A stretch of 5,069 bases of DNA from UBA3792 sp964426415. GTDB taxonomy: Bacteria > Bacillota > Clostridia > Christensenellales > CAG-138. Where the stretch lies: the NCBI GenBank assembly GCA_964426415.1, contig CAYRQM010000064.1:1-5069 (forward strand), written 5' to 3'. Shown piece after piece: positions 1 through 5,069 of the stretch. The notes under the pieces were generated by a model. The model saw only the letters and a list, made by a program, of their open reading frames with translations. It was not told the origin of the DNA and did not search any database. The position numbers and the translations under genes were made by a program. The number at the start of each line of letters is the position of its first letter. Within the stretch, counting starts at the first letter, position 1.

Positions 1-60
1 AAGTCCCATCTACCGCACCATACAACAAGAACCACCCATCGGGGTGGTTTTGTTGTATGG
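1..60. repeat. Hairpin repeat, copy 1 of 2
   Basis: This 60-bp unit recurs at 206-265 with one mismatch (G41 versus T246, in the hairpin loop). Positions 18-60 fold into a long hairpin: arm 18-28 pairs with 50-60, G29 is bulged, 30-37 pairs with 42-49, and the loop is 38-41. That gives 19 base pairs with one bulge. The inner part (AACCACCC/GGGTGGTT followed by a T-rich run) could act as a terminator in either direction. A 7-bp inverted repeat, AAGTCCC at 1-7 and GGGACTT at 73-79, encloses this copy, so the full element may be about 79 bp. It touches the window edge and may extend upstream. It is non-coding as far as can be seen. Confidence 0.85.
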
Positions 61-89
61 ATTGCAGAGAAAGGGACTTGAAGACGCGT

Positions 90-106
90 CGGATGCGCAG
101 CATCCG
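90..106. repeat. Short perfect hairpin
   Basis: CGGATGC at 90-96 pairs with GCATCCG at 100-106 around a GCA loop. The words GCGCAGCAT inside it recur at 162-170, within a second hairpin (CGATTGC 157-163 with GCAATCG 180-186, with an inner GCAT/ATGC stem). These look like relics of palindromic repeats rather than gene parts. Function unknown. Confidence 0.5.
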
Positions 107-132
107 AAAAAGCGCCACAGTGCGGCGCTTTT
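107..132. terminator. Bidirectional terminator-like hairpin
   Basis: A 9-bp stem, AAAAGCGCC (108-116) with GGCGCTTTT (124-132), encloses a 7-nt loop. Read on either strand the GC-rich stem is followed by a run of four to five T, as in a rho-independent terminator. It could end transcripts of a gene left of the window, or insulate the operon that starts near 717. The short hairpin at 90-106 (CGGATGC/GCATCCG, 3-nt loop) lies directly beside it. Confidence 0.5.
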
Positions 133-205
133 AGCGGACGGTTTTGCGCGGAAAGCCGATTGCGCAGCATGGAATGCAAGCAATCGCGCTTGAACCGCAG
201 CAAAA

Positions 206-268
206 AAGTCCCATCTACCGCACCATACAACAAGAACCACCCATCTGGGTGGTTTTGTTGTATGGTGC
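206..268. repeat. Hairpin repeat, copy 2 of 2
   Basis: Positions 206-265 repeat 1-60 with a single difference in the loop. The hairpin here is longer: GCA at 220-222 also pairs with TGC at 266-268, giving 22 base pairs plus the same bulged G. The right-hand GGGACTT seen after copy 1 is missing; instead the GTGAAAT hairpin array begins directly. The two copies flank 145 bp that hold two short hairpins and the terminator-like stem. Near identity suggests recent duplication, mobility, or selection for the structure. Confidence 0.85.
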
Positions 269-269
269 A

Positions 270-370
270 ATGAAATTTGCCCTTGCGGGCAAGTGAAATT
301 TGCTTCGCAAGTGAAATATGGCTTCGCCATGTGAAATGCCTCACGGCGTGGGGGATCGATTCCCTTTCAC
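270..370. repeat. Hairpin array with constant TGAAAT spacers
   Basis: A 7-nt single-stranded word, (A/G)TGAAAT, occurs at 270-276, 293-299, 311-317 and 331-337. After each copy comes a small hairpin whose stem differs from unit to unit but always pairs with itself: TTGCCC/GGGCAA (277-292), TTGC-TTC-GCAA (300-310), ATGGC-TTC-GCCAT (318-330) and GCC/GGC (338-347). The long hairpin of repeat copy 2 precedes the first spacer. An inverted copy of the spacer word, TTTCAC, lies at 365-370 and may close the element. Constant spacer plus covarying stems argues for selection or replication at the level of RNA or single-stranded DNA structure. It is not a CRISPR array: units are 18 to 23 nt and unequal. 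Confidence 0.75.
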
Positions 371-385
371 ACCACGCGCTTCCAT

Positions 386-475
386 CCCCCGTTGTCATTC
401 TGATGCAGCGAAGCAAGGAAGAATCTCCCGCTTGCACGCGAGATCCTTCGGCGCAGCCTCAGGATGACAGGGGGG
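386..475. repeat. MITE-like inverted repeat element
   Basis: A large imperfect palindrome. CCCCC (386-390) and TGTCATTCTGA (393-403) on the left match TCAGGATGACA (459-469) and GGGGGG (470-475) on the right with one difference, a T-G wobble. Further in, GAAGAATCTC (418-427) pairs with GAGATCCTTC (440-449) with one mismatch. The core words GTCATTCTGA and AGAATCTC are those of a family of intergenic palindromes common in many bacteria, whose translation gives false ORFs of the 'CHPEAxPKDL' kind; that text appears on the minus strand here. No transposase is present, so any movement would need an enzyme from elsewhere. Confidence 0.75.
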
Positions 476-511
476 AGTGTTTTTTCCGTGCCTTTCCCGA
501 AAAACGTGTGC

Positions 512-580
512 GCGGGTATTCCCGCAAAAGGTTGGTAGCGAAGCGAAAGGCGCAGCCGAAGCAAGCGTGACCTTTTGCGG
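512..580. repeat. Inverted repeat with competing stems
   Basis: CCGCAAAAGGT (522-532) is a perfect 11-bp inverted match to ACCTTTTGCGG (570-580), with 37 nt between. The left arm overlaps a second, smaller hairpin, GCGGG (512-516) with CCCGC (521-525) around a TATT loop, so the two stems cannot form together. The inner stretch is rich in the words GCGAAGC and GCCGAAGC, which recur at 404-414 and 619-630. It is likely another palindromic repeat. A regulatory switch is possible but the predicted transcription start lies downstream, so it would not be in the operon mRNA. Confidence 0.55.
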
Positions 581-682
581 AGAGGAGGCGCGATGGAACG
601 GGCGAGCAATGCGGATGAGGCGAAGCCGAAGAAGGCGTTGCGAACAAAGTGCAGTCTGCGCCGACGAAATCAGCCCACCCCC
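581..682. other. Leader-side spacer without a supported gene
   Basis: About 100 bp between the last inverted repeat and the operon promoter. It contains GAGGAGG at 582-588 followed 4 nt later by an ATG at 593 that opens a 46-codon frame ending at 733. That frame is rich in Lys, Arg and Ala, is built partly of GCGAAGC-type repeat words, and runs across the promoter, so it is not called as a gene. The end of the stretch turns into a pyrimidine tract (about 674-700). Nothing else is recognised. Confidence 0.5.
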
Positions 683-711
683 TTTTCTTTTTTCAATTTC
701 TGCGTTATAAT
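683..711 (+). promoter_or_regulatory. Promoter of the lgt-like/pncB operon
   Basis: TATAAT at 706-711 is a perfect -10 box. With a 17-bp spacer the -35 position is TTTTCT (683-688), a weak 3 of 6 match, within a T-rich tract. There is no TGN extended -10. Transcription would begin near 717-719, leaving a leader of about 30 nt before the ATG at 750. The -10 box sits inside a 5-bp inverted repeat, TGCGT (701-705) and ACGCA (714-718). Confidence 0.65.
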
Positions 712-736
712 GGACGCAACCGTATGGGAATAACAG

Positions 737-742
737 AAGGAG
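737..742 (+). promoter_or_regulatory. Ribosome binding site for the lgt-like gene
   Basis: AAGGAG lies 7 nt upstream of the ATG at 750. It decides the start: the ATG at 745 is in another frame and too near, and the ATG at 724 lacks a site. Confidence 0.8.
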
Positions 743-749
743 AAATGCT

Positions 750-1865
750 ATGGACGACTTTTCCAATCTGAATTGCGGCGATTACGCGTTGCCGTGGAAC
801 ATGATTTTCTTGGTGCTGGGCATCCTTGTGGCGGTGGTCGTGACGGAGCTTTTGGTGCGCAAGCGCAAGCTCTACAAAGACTTGGCGCTGGATCTCTGCA
901 TCGTCGGCGTGCCTTGCGGCATCGTGGGCGCACGGCTGTTTTCCGCCATTTCGGGCAAGATTGCATTTTCCGATCTGTTCATGATCAAGTCCGTGCCGGG
1001 GCTCAATCTCTTTGGCGCGCTGCTCTTTGCGTTCATCGGCATCTTGGTGTACAGCCGCATCAAAAAGTTCAAGCTGTGGGCGGTGCTGGACATTGCCACG
1101 CCCGGCATCTTCTTTGGCTTGGCGGTGGGCAGATGGTCCGATTTCTTCCTTTGCGACGGCGTCGGCGCCACGGTCAAGACTGCATGGCTCAAGTTCTTCC
1201 CCGTTGCGACCTTCACCAAGGAATACTTTACGGGTAACGGCACCAATGTGGCGTTTTCCGTGTTCTTCCTTGAGTTCTTGGTCTGCGTGGGCATCGGGCT
1301 TTTGGCACTGCTCGTGCTCCTCAAAAAGCCTTTGCCGCGTGGCACCACGTTCCGCTTTTCCGCAATTTTGTACCTGTTCTTGGGCTTCTTTATGGAGTGG
1401 ATGCGCACGGGCGACCGCCAAGTCGTGTTCGGCGGCATCCATTTCAATCAGCTGGTGTATCTGATTGCGCTGCTTGCCCTCATCGCCACCTATTTCTTTG
1501 GCAATCAAGCCAAGACGCTTTCCCTTGCGCTGCACGGCACACCGCCTGAGGAGGACGACGACGGACTTGCCGCCGTGGAGCCGCCCGCCGACGAAGAGCC
1601 CGATGAGGACGAGGAGGACGACGACGCGGAGGAAGCATCCGACGAAGACGCCGATGAAGACGAATCCGCAGAAGAATCCGACGACGAATCGGATGCACAG
1701 ATGGAAGCCGACGCCGACGCCGCATTTACGCGATTTGACGACGAGGACGACGAGAACGTATTCATCCGCTTAGAGGATGCGCCCGACGAGCCCGACGCAT
1801 CGGACGATGAAACGGCGGACGCGCCAAAGGACGACACGTCGGAGAACCCGACGGAGGAGGCATAA
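750..1865 (+). CDS. Divergent Lgt-family membrane protein with acidic tail
   Basis: A 371-residue relative of prolipoprotein diacylglyceryl transferase (Lgt), the membrane enzyme that adds diacylglycerol from phosphatidylglycerol to the lipobox cysteine. Seven hydrophobic segments are visible, near residues 17-35, 47-66, 84-101, 110-127, 166-191, 202-217 and 233-250. Lgt landmarks are GAR (60-62), GLAVGRWSDF (123-132) and MEWMRTGD (215-222). Aligned by eye to E. coli Lgt, R143 (R128), G154 (G139) and E243 (E216) are kept. Y26 (N17), H103 (F88), N146 (D131), E151 (D136) and R239 (G212) are changed, and the HPxQLYE motif is absent. Residues 267-371 form an acidic tail with 55 Asp/Glu in 105 positions and only 3 Arg/Lys; Lgt topology would place it in the cytoplasm. 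It is the first gene of the operon, one base before pncB. Lgt family membership is likely; transferase activity is doubtful, so no symbol is given. Confidence 0.8.
   Translation: MDDFSNLNCGDYALPWNMIFLVLGILVAVVVTELLVRKRKLYKDLALDLCIVGVPCGIVGARLFSAISGKIAFSDLFMIKSVPGLNLFGALLFAFIGILVYSRIKKFKLWAVLDIATPGIFFGLAVGRWSDFFLCDGVGATVKTAWLKFFPVATFTKEYFTGNGTNVAFSVFFLEFLVCVGIGLLALLVLLKKPLPRGTTFRFSAILYLFLGFFMEWMRTGDRQVVFGGIHFNQLVYLIALLALIATYFFGNQAKTLSLALHGTPPEEDDDGLAAVEPPADEEPDEDEEDDDAEEASDEDADEDESAEESDDESDAQMEADADAAFTRFDDEDDENVFIRLEDAPDEPDASDDETADAPKDDTSENPTEEA
1853..1860 (+). promoter_or_regulatory. Ribosome binding site deciding the pncB GTG start
   Basis: GGAGGAGG lies in the last codons of the lgt-like gene, 6 nt before GTG at 1867. 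It supports GTG over the in-frame ATG at 1891. The site also encodes Glu-Glu at the end of the acidic tail, so the tail's end and the pncB start are tied together in sequence. Confidence 0.85.
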
Positions 1866-1866
1866 C

Positions 1867-3303
1867 GTGCAACAAACCAGAAATCTGACCATGCTCACCG
1901 ACCTGTATCAACTGACGATGATGTCGGGGTATTTTAAGCATGGCATGACCCAAAACCAAGGCGTCTTTGATATGTTTTTCCGTCCCCGCGCCAGCAGCAG
2001 CTACGCGGTGATGGCAGGGCTTGAAAGCCTTATTCACTACATCCAAAACTTGCATTTTACGCAGGAGGATCTTGCCTACTTGCGTTCGCTGCAGCTGTTT
2101 GACGAGCAATTCCTTGCGTTTCTCGGCGACCTTCGTTTCACGGGTGAGATTTACGCCATGCCCGAAGGCACGGTGGTCTTTCCCTACGAGCCGATGGTGC
2201 GGGTCAAGGCGCCCATCTGCGAAGCACAGCTTATCGAAACGGCGCTGCTGACCTTCATCAACCATCAAACGCTGATTGCCACCAAGGCAAGCCGCGTCTG
2301 CTATGCGGCGCAGGGCGACACGGTGATGGAGTTCGGGCTGCGGCGCGCCCAAGGTGCGGACGCGGGCATTTACGGCGCACGCGCAGCCATCATCGGCGGG
2401 TGCGATTCCACCAGCAACGTGCTGACGGGGCAGATGTTCCACATTCCCGTGGCGGGCACGCACGCCCACAGCTGGGTGATGAGCTTCCCCGACGAGGTCA
2501 CGGCGTTCCGCGCCTATGCCAATACGTTCCCGCAGGCGTGCCTGCTGTTGGTTGACACCTTTGATACGCTGCGTTCGGGCGTACCCAACGCCATCACGGT
2601 GTTCCGCGAGCTGCGCGAAAAGGGCTACGAGCCGCTCGGCATTCGGCTGGACAGCGGCGACTTGGCGTACCTCAGCAAGCAAGCGCGCAAAATGCTGGAC
2701 GATGCAGGCTTCCCCAACGCCAAGATTTGCGCATCCAGCGATTTGGACGAAACGGTCATTCGTGACCTCAAGAACCAAGGCTGCCGCATCGACAGCTGGG
2801 GCGTGGGCACACAGCTCATTACGGCAGGCGACAGCCCCGCACTGGGCGGCGTCTACAAGATGTCGGGCGAAGTGGTGGACGGCAAGCTGGTTCCCAAGAT
2901 GAAGCTGTCGGACAACGCGGTCAAGGTCACCAATCCGGGCTACAAAAAGGTCGTCCGCTTGTACGACAACAGCGGCATGGCGGTTGCCGACTTGATTGCG
3001 TTGGAGGAAGAAACCTTCGACACAAGCGCGCCGCTGACCATCTTCGACCCCGAACAGCCCTACAAGCGCATGACGCTCACCGACTACGCTGCCCGCGATC
3101 TGTTGGTGCCGATCTTCCGCGACGGCAAGCTGTGCTACACCTGCCCCGACATCATGGAAAGCCGCGCCTACTGCAAGCGCGAGCTGGCGTCGATGTGGGA
3201 CGAGTACAAGCGCATTCTCAATCCGCACGTCTACAAGGTCGACCTGTCCGACAAGCTCTATGCGCTCAAGCAGTCCATTCTGCAGAGCCACGCAAAGGCA
3301 TGA
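1867..3303 (+). CDS. pncB: Nicotinate phosphoribosyltransferase
   Basis: A 478-residue cytoplasmic enzyme of NAD salvage (Preiss-Handler pathway). It joins nicotinate to phosphoribosyl pyrophosphate, giving nicotinate mononucleotide and pyrophosphate, with ATP hydrolysis driven through a phosphohistidine. Family landmarks occur in order: the N-terminal LTDLYQLTM (10-18), EFGLRRAQG (155-163), GTHAHSWVMSF (197-207) with H201 matching the phosphorylated histidine of the GTxAH motif, LVDTFDT (228-234), GIRLDSGDLAYLS (258-270) for the ribose-phosphate site, and GVGTQLIT (312-319). A Cys-containing C-terminal region (423-436) follows. Length fits the Gram-positive form of about 480-490 residues. 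The GTG start is set by the RBS at 1853-1860; ATG at 1891 (residue 9) is the alternative. It starts one base after the lgt-like gene and its TGA overlaps the next ATG, so coupled translation is likely. No NAD-related operator was seen. Confidence 0.96.
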   Translation: MQQTRNLTMLTDLYQLTMMSGYFKHGMTQNQGVFDMFFRPRASSSYAVMAGLESLIHYIQNLHFTQEDLAYLRSLQLFDEQFLAFLGDLRFTGEIYAMPEGTVVFPYEPMVRVKAPICEAQLIETALLTFINHQTLIATKASRVCYAAQGDTVMEFGLRRAQGADAGIYGARAAIIGGCDSTSNVLTGQMFHIPVAGTHAHSWVMSFPDEVTAFRAYANTFPQACLLLVDTFDTLRSGVPNAITVFRELREKGYEPLGIRLDSGDLAYLSKQARKMLDDAGFPNAKICASSDLDETVIRDLKNQGCRIDSWGVGTQLITAGDSPALGGVYKMSGEVVDGKLVPKMKLSDNAVKVTNPGYKKVVRLYDNSGMAVADLIALEEETFDTSAPLTIFDPEQPYKRMTLTDYAARDLLVPIFRDGKLCYTCPDIMESRAYCKRELASMWDEYKRILNPHVYKVDLSDKLYALKQSILQSHAKA

Positions 3304-3818
3304 AACGGCTCGTTTCCATTCTGCTGCTGCTGACGCTGCTTGCTGCGTGTACGACGCAGGAAGCCCATCGCGTCTATTTGCCCGACGCCACGGAAACGCC
3401 TGCCGCCCAAGCGACGCCCACCGCGACGCCAGAGCCCGAAGCGCTGACCATCTTGCCCATTGAGGGCGAGTCCTTTTCGGCCGACGCCAACGGCGTGCCG
3501 ATTCAAAACCCCGACACGCATTATTACGACTATTATCTCACCTTGCAGGACTTGCGGGTATACGAACACAACGAAGGCACGTTCGTGGACGCCACCATCC
3601 AAAACGCGTTCCCAAGCACCCTGTCGGGGGGCTTAAGAATCACATTTTACGACGAAAACGGCACGGTCTACGGCTATGGCGACTTTTACACGGCGACAGG
3701 CGGCTTGACACTGCTGTCGGGCGACAATCGCGTGTATGCGGATGTGTTGACCGAGGTGGATGTGCAAATGATGACGTTCACGATCTCCGTGACCACGCCG
3801 ATCGCACCCGTCGACTAA
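3300..3818 (+). CDS. Small lipoprotein with beta-rich domain
   Basis: A 172-residue predicted lipoprotein. The signal peptide has MKR, a Leu-rich core (4-14) and a lipobox LAAC with C17 as the lipidated residue, so the protein should be anchored on the outer face of the membrane. Residues 29-48 are a Thr/Ala/Pro/Glu linker. The rest (about 50-172) is a single beta-rich domain with a Tyr cluster at 75-79, a core reading ITFYDENGTVYG (114-125), and a late LLSGD turn; this resembles FxLYD or other Ig-like domains of Gram-positive lipoproteins, by pattern only. Its ATG overlaps the pncB TGA as ATGA and lacks a good RBS of its own (AAAGG ends 1 nt before the ATG), pointing to translational coupling. 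Function unknown. An open frame reaches back to 3132, but the signal peptide shows the true start. Its stop overlaps the stop of the convergent gene. Confidence 0.88.
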   Translation: MKRLVSILLLLTLLAACTTQEAHRVYLPDATETPAAQATPTATPEPEALTILPIEGESFSADANGVPIQNPDTHYYDYYLTLQDLRVYEHNEGTFVDATIQNAFPSTLSGGLRITFYDENGTVYGYGDFYTATGGLTLLSGDNRVYADVLTEVDVQMMTFTISVTTPIAPVD

Positions 3819-5002
3819 TCATTTTTGCGGCGCAGCAAGTCGCCCGCCTCCAGTGGCAGCGGGCAGGGCAGCTGCACAATCTGTTTCACCCGATTCGCAA
3901 CCTCGATGGCTTCTCCGTTCTCGTCCGAGATGGACAGAACCGAGAAGCTTTTTTCGTTCCAATGGGGCGAGACGATTTCCAACGTGTCGCCTACGGAAAA
4001 ACGGTTGCGCTGACAGACGGTGATCATGCCGTCGTGCGCGTCCAAAACCGTGCCCACAAAGGTGTAGTCTTGGATGTATATGCCCGCGTTGTGATGGTCG
4101 CGGGGCAGCTCCCCGTGATAAAACCCCGTCGTGTACGGACGATGGGAGATGGTGTTCAGCTCGCGGCGGCATGCATCCAACGGCATCGTGCCGTCCAGCG
4201 CGTGACGATAGGCGTTCACCGTGACGGCGACGTAGTATTCGGTCTTCATGCGCCCTTCAATCTTGAAGGAGCTTACGCCCGCGTCTTTCAGCTCGTCCAG
4301 CAGGTCGATGCAGTTCAAATCGCGCGACGACAGCAGCATCGTGTGCCCGTCTTCCTCAATGATGGGAAAGTATTGGTTGGGTCGCGTTTCCTCCACCAAA
4401 TGGTACGACCAGCGGCAGGGCTGCGCACAGTCGCCGCGGTTGCCGCTGCGCCCCAAAAGGGCGGAGGACAGGATGCAGCGTCCCGAATAGGACATGCACA
4501 TCGCGCCGTGTACAAACGCTTCCAACTCCAGTTCGGGCGGCGTGTTGGCACGCAGCTTCTTGATTTCGTCGATGGAAAGCTCCCGCGCAAGCACCACACG
4601 CGATGCGCCAAGCGCATGGTATTCCGTCGCCGCCGCTTGGTTTTGACAGCTCGCTTGGGTGCTGACGTGCAAGGAAAGGGCGGGACAGGCGCGGTGCATC
4701 GTGACCAATACGCCAAGATCCGACACGATCGCCGCGTCGGCGCCAAGCGCATAGAGGCGGTTGGCATAGTCGCCCAAAAGCGGAATCTCGTCACAGGTGG
4801 CAAGCGCGTTGACGGTCACATACAGGCGTTTCCCCGCCCTGTGCACCCGCTGCGCCGCCAAATGCAGCGCCTCGTCCGAAAATCCCGCGCTCTTGGCGCG
4901 AAGCTGCAGCATGCTGCCGCCCAAATAGACCGCGTCCGCACCAAAGCGCAGCGCGGCGTCCAACGCCGCTTCCGACCCCACAGGGGCAAGCAATTCTGTC
5001 AT
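3815..5002 (-). CDS. Peptidase U32 family protein (TrhP/RlhA-like)
   Basis: A 395-residue cytoplasmic protein. The N-terminal half is a TIM-barrel-like U32 domain starting ELLAPVGSEAALDAAL (3-18) with GADAVYLGG (21-29). Residues 161-179 fit the U32 signature E-x-F-x2-G-[SA]-[LIVM]-C-x4-G-x-C-x-[LIVM]-S exactly. C169, C176, C192 and C231 match in spacing the four 4Fe-4S cysteines of E. coli UbiU; C196 is an extra one. Residues from about 312 form the U32 C-terminal beta domain (VGTVLD, then FSVGDTLEIVSP), which UbiU lacks. Although named peptidases, characterised bacterial members (RlhA, TrhP, and YrrN/YrrO of Bacillus) hydroxylate rRNA or tRNA, using prephenate-derived metabolism. tRNA uridine-34 hydroxylation is the most likely job, but the substrate cannot be read here. 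The start at 5002 has GGAGGG 6 nt upstream; a GTG at 5032 would lie over the promoter. It converges on the lipoprotein gene. Confidence 0.93.
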   Translation of the reverse strand: MTELLAPVGSEAALDAALRFGADAVYLGGSMLQLRAKSAGFSDEALHLAAQRVHRAGKRLYVTVNALATCDEIPLLGDYANRLYALGADAAIVSDLGVLVTMHRACPALSLHVSTQASCQNQAAATEYHALGASRVVLARELSIDEIKKLRANTPPELELEAFVHGAMCMSYSGRCILSSALLGRSGNRGDCAQPCRWSYHLVEETRPNQYFPIIEEDGHTMLLSSRDLNCIDLLDELKDAGVSSFKIEGRMKTEYYVAVTVNAYRHALDGTMPLDACRRELNTISHRPYTTGFYHGELPRDHHNAGIYIQDYTFVGTVLDAHDGMITVCQRNRFSVGDTLEIVSPHWNEKSFSVLSISDENGEAIEVANRVKQIVQLPCPLPLEAGDLLRRKND

Positions 5003-5008
5003 ACTATT

Positions 5009-5014
5009 CCCTCC
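5009..5014 (-). promoter_or_regulatory. Ribosome binding site of the U32 gene
   Basis: On the minus strand GGAGGG lies 6 nt before ATG at 5002. It fixes the start and rules out the GTG at 5032, which has no comparable site. Confidence 0.85.
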
Positions 5015-5022
5015 GAAACAAT

Positions 5023-5052
5023 AGTGTACCACGTCCGTCCGCGCCGCGTCAA
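5023..5052 (-). promoter_or_regulatory. Promoter of the U32 gene
   Basis: On the minus strand TTGACG (5052-5047, 5 of 6) and TACACT (5028-5023, 4 of 6) are separated by 18 nt. Transcription would begin near 5016, only a couple of nucleotides ahead of the RBS, giving a leader of about 14 nt with no space for a riboswitch. Confidence 0.6.
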
Positions 5053-5069
5053 CCGCAACCGCACGCCGA

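Noticed and set aside
270..370. CRISPR array
   Set aside because: The constant word is only 7 nt, the intervening pieces are self-complementary and unequal in length, and no cas gene is near.
277..570. A 97-codon plus-strand frame and several minus-strand frames across 10-766
   Set aside because: They run through palindromic repeats, and the minus-strand text is of the well-known spurious type made by the TGTCATTCTGA repeat.
593..733. A 46-codon frame with GAGGAGG 4 nt upstream of its ATG
   Set aside because: Spacing is short, composition follows repeat words, and the frame crosses the TATAAT promoter at 706-711. It shows no hydrophobic segment or family signal.
705..1535. A 276-codon minus-strand frame opposite the lgt-like gene
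   Set aside because: It is a shadow of the plus-strand gene, low in complexity and rich in His, Gln, Glu and Lys, with no family resemblance.
1777..1866. Upstream ATG at 1777 as the pncB start
   Set aside because: It would add an Arg/Thr-rich run that is the out-of-frame reading of the acidic tail; the RBS and family N-terminus point to GTG 1867.
1762..3291. A 509-codon open frame on the minus strand opposite pncB
   Set aside because: It mirrors the codon pattern of pncB, a known effect in GC-rich genes. Its translation shows no recognisable domain, and pncB matches its family along its whole length.
3132..3299. Longer N-terminus of the lipoprotein
   Set aside because: The added residues are a frame shadow of pncB and would bury the signal peptide and lipobox.
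3842..3864. Hairpin GCCCGC/GCGGGC as terminator of the convergent genes
   Set aside because: It is inside the U32 coding region, has an 11-nt loop, and lacks a T run on either strand.

Overview
The window looks like chromosomal DNA of a GC-rich member of the Bacillota, most likely a gut-type Clostridia lineage. The signs are strong AGGAGG-type ribosome binding sites, a consensus TATAAT promoter, genes packed end to end, a PncB of the Gram-positive kind, and an intergenic region full of hairpin repeats. The lineage is an inference from style; no marker gene fixes the genus.

Positions 1-682 hold no convincing gene. They are an island of short palindromic repeats: two near-identical 60-bp hairpin copies (1-60 and 206-265), a bidirectional terminator-like hairpin (107-132), an array of small self-complementary hairpins joined by a constant GTGAAAT spacer (270-370), a MITE-like inverted repeat whose ends read TGTCATTCTGA/TCAGGATGACA (386-475), and a further inverted repeat (522-580).

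Positions 683-3818 are one probable plus-strand operon of three genes driven by a TATAAT promoter at 706-711. The first gene encodes a divergent seven-helix Lgt-family membrane protein with a 105-residue acidic cytoplasmic tail (750-1865). The second is nicotinate phosphoribosyltransferase, pncB (GTG start, 1867-3303). The third is a small lipoprotein with a beta-rich domain (3300-3818). Junctions are 1 nt and an ATGA overlap, so the genes are probably translated in a coupled way. The lipoprotein needs lipidation by an Lgt enzyme, yet the Lgt-like protein beside it has lost several residues that are critical in E. coli Lgt.

Positions 3815-5002 on the minus strand encode a peptidase U32 family protein of the TrhP/RlhA/UbiU type, with all the cysteines expected for a 4Fe-4S cluster and a C-terminal beta domain. 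It has its own promoter and RBS at the right edge. Its stop codon overlaps the stop of the lipoprotein gene by 4 bp, with no terminator between the convergent genes.

The most interesting items are the Lgt-like protein with altered catalytic residues and an acidic tail, and the hairpin array with constant spacers. No complete undescribed system (defence, mobile element with its own enzyme, CRISPR) is visible.
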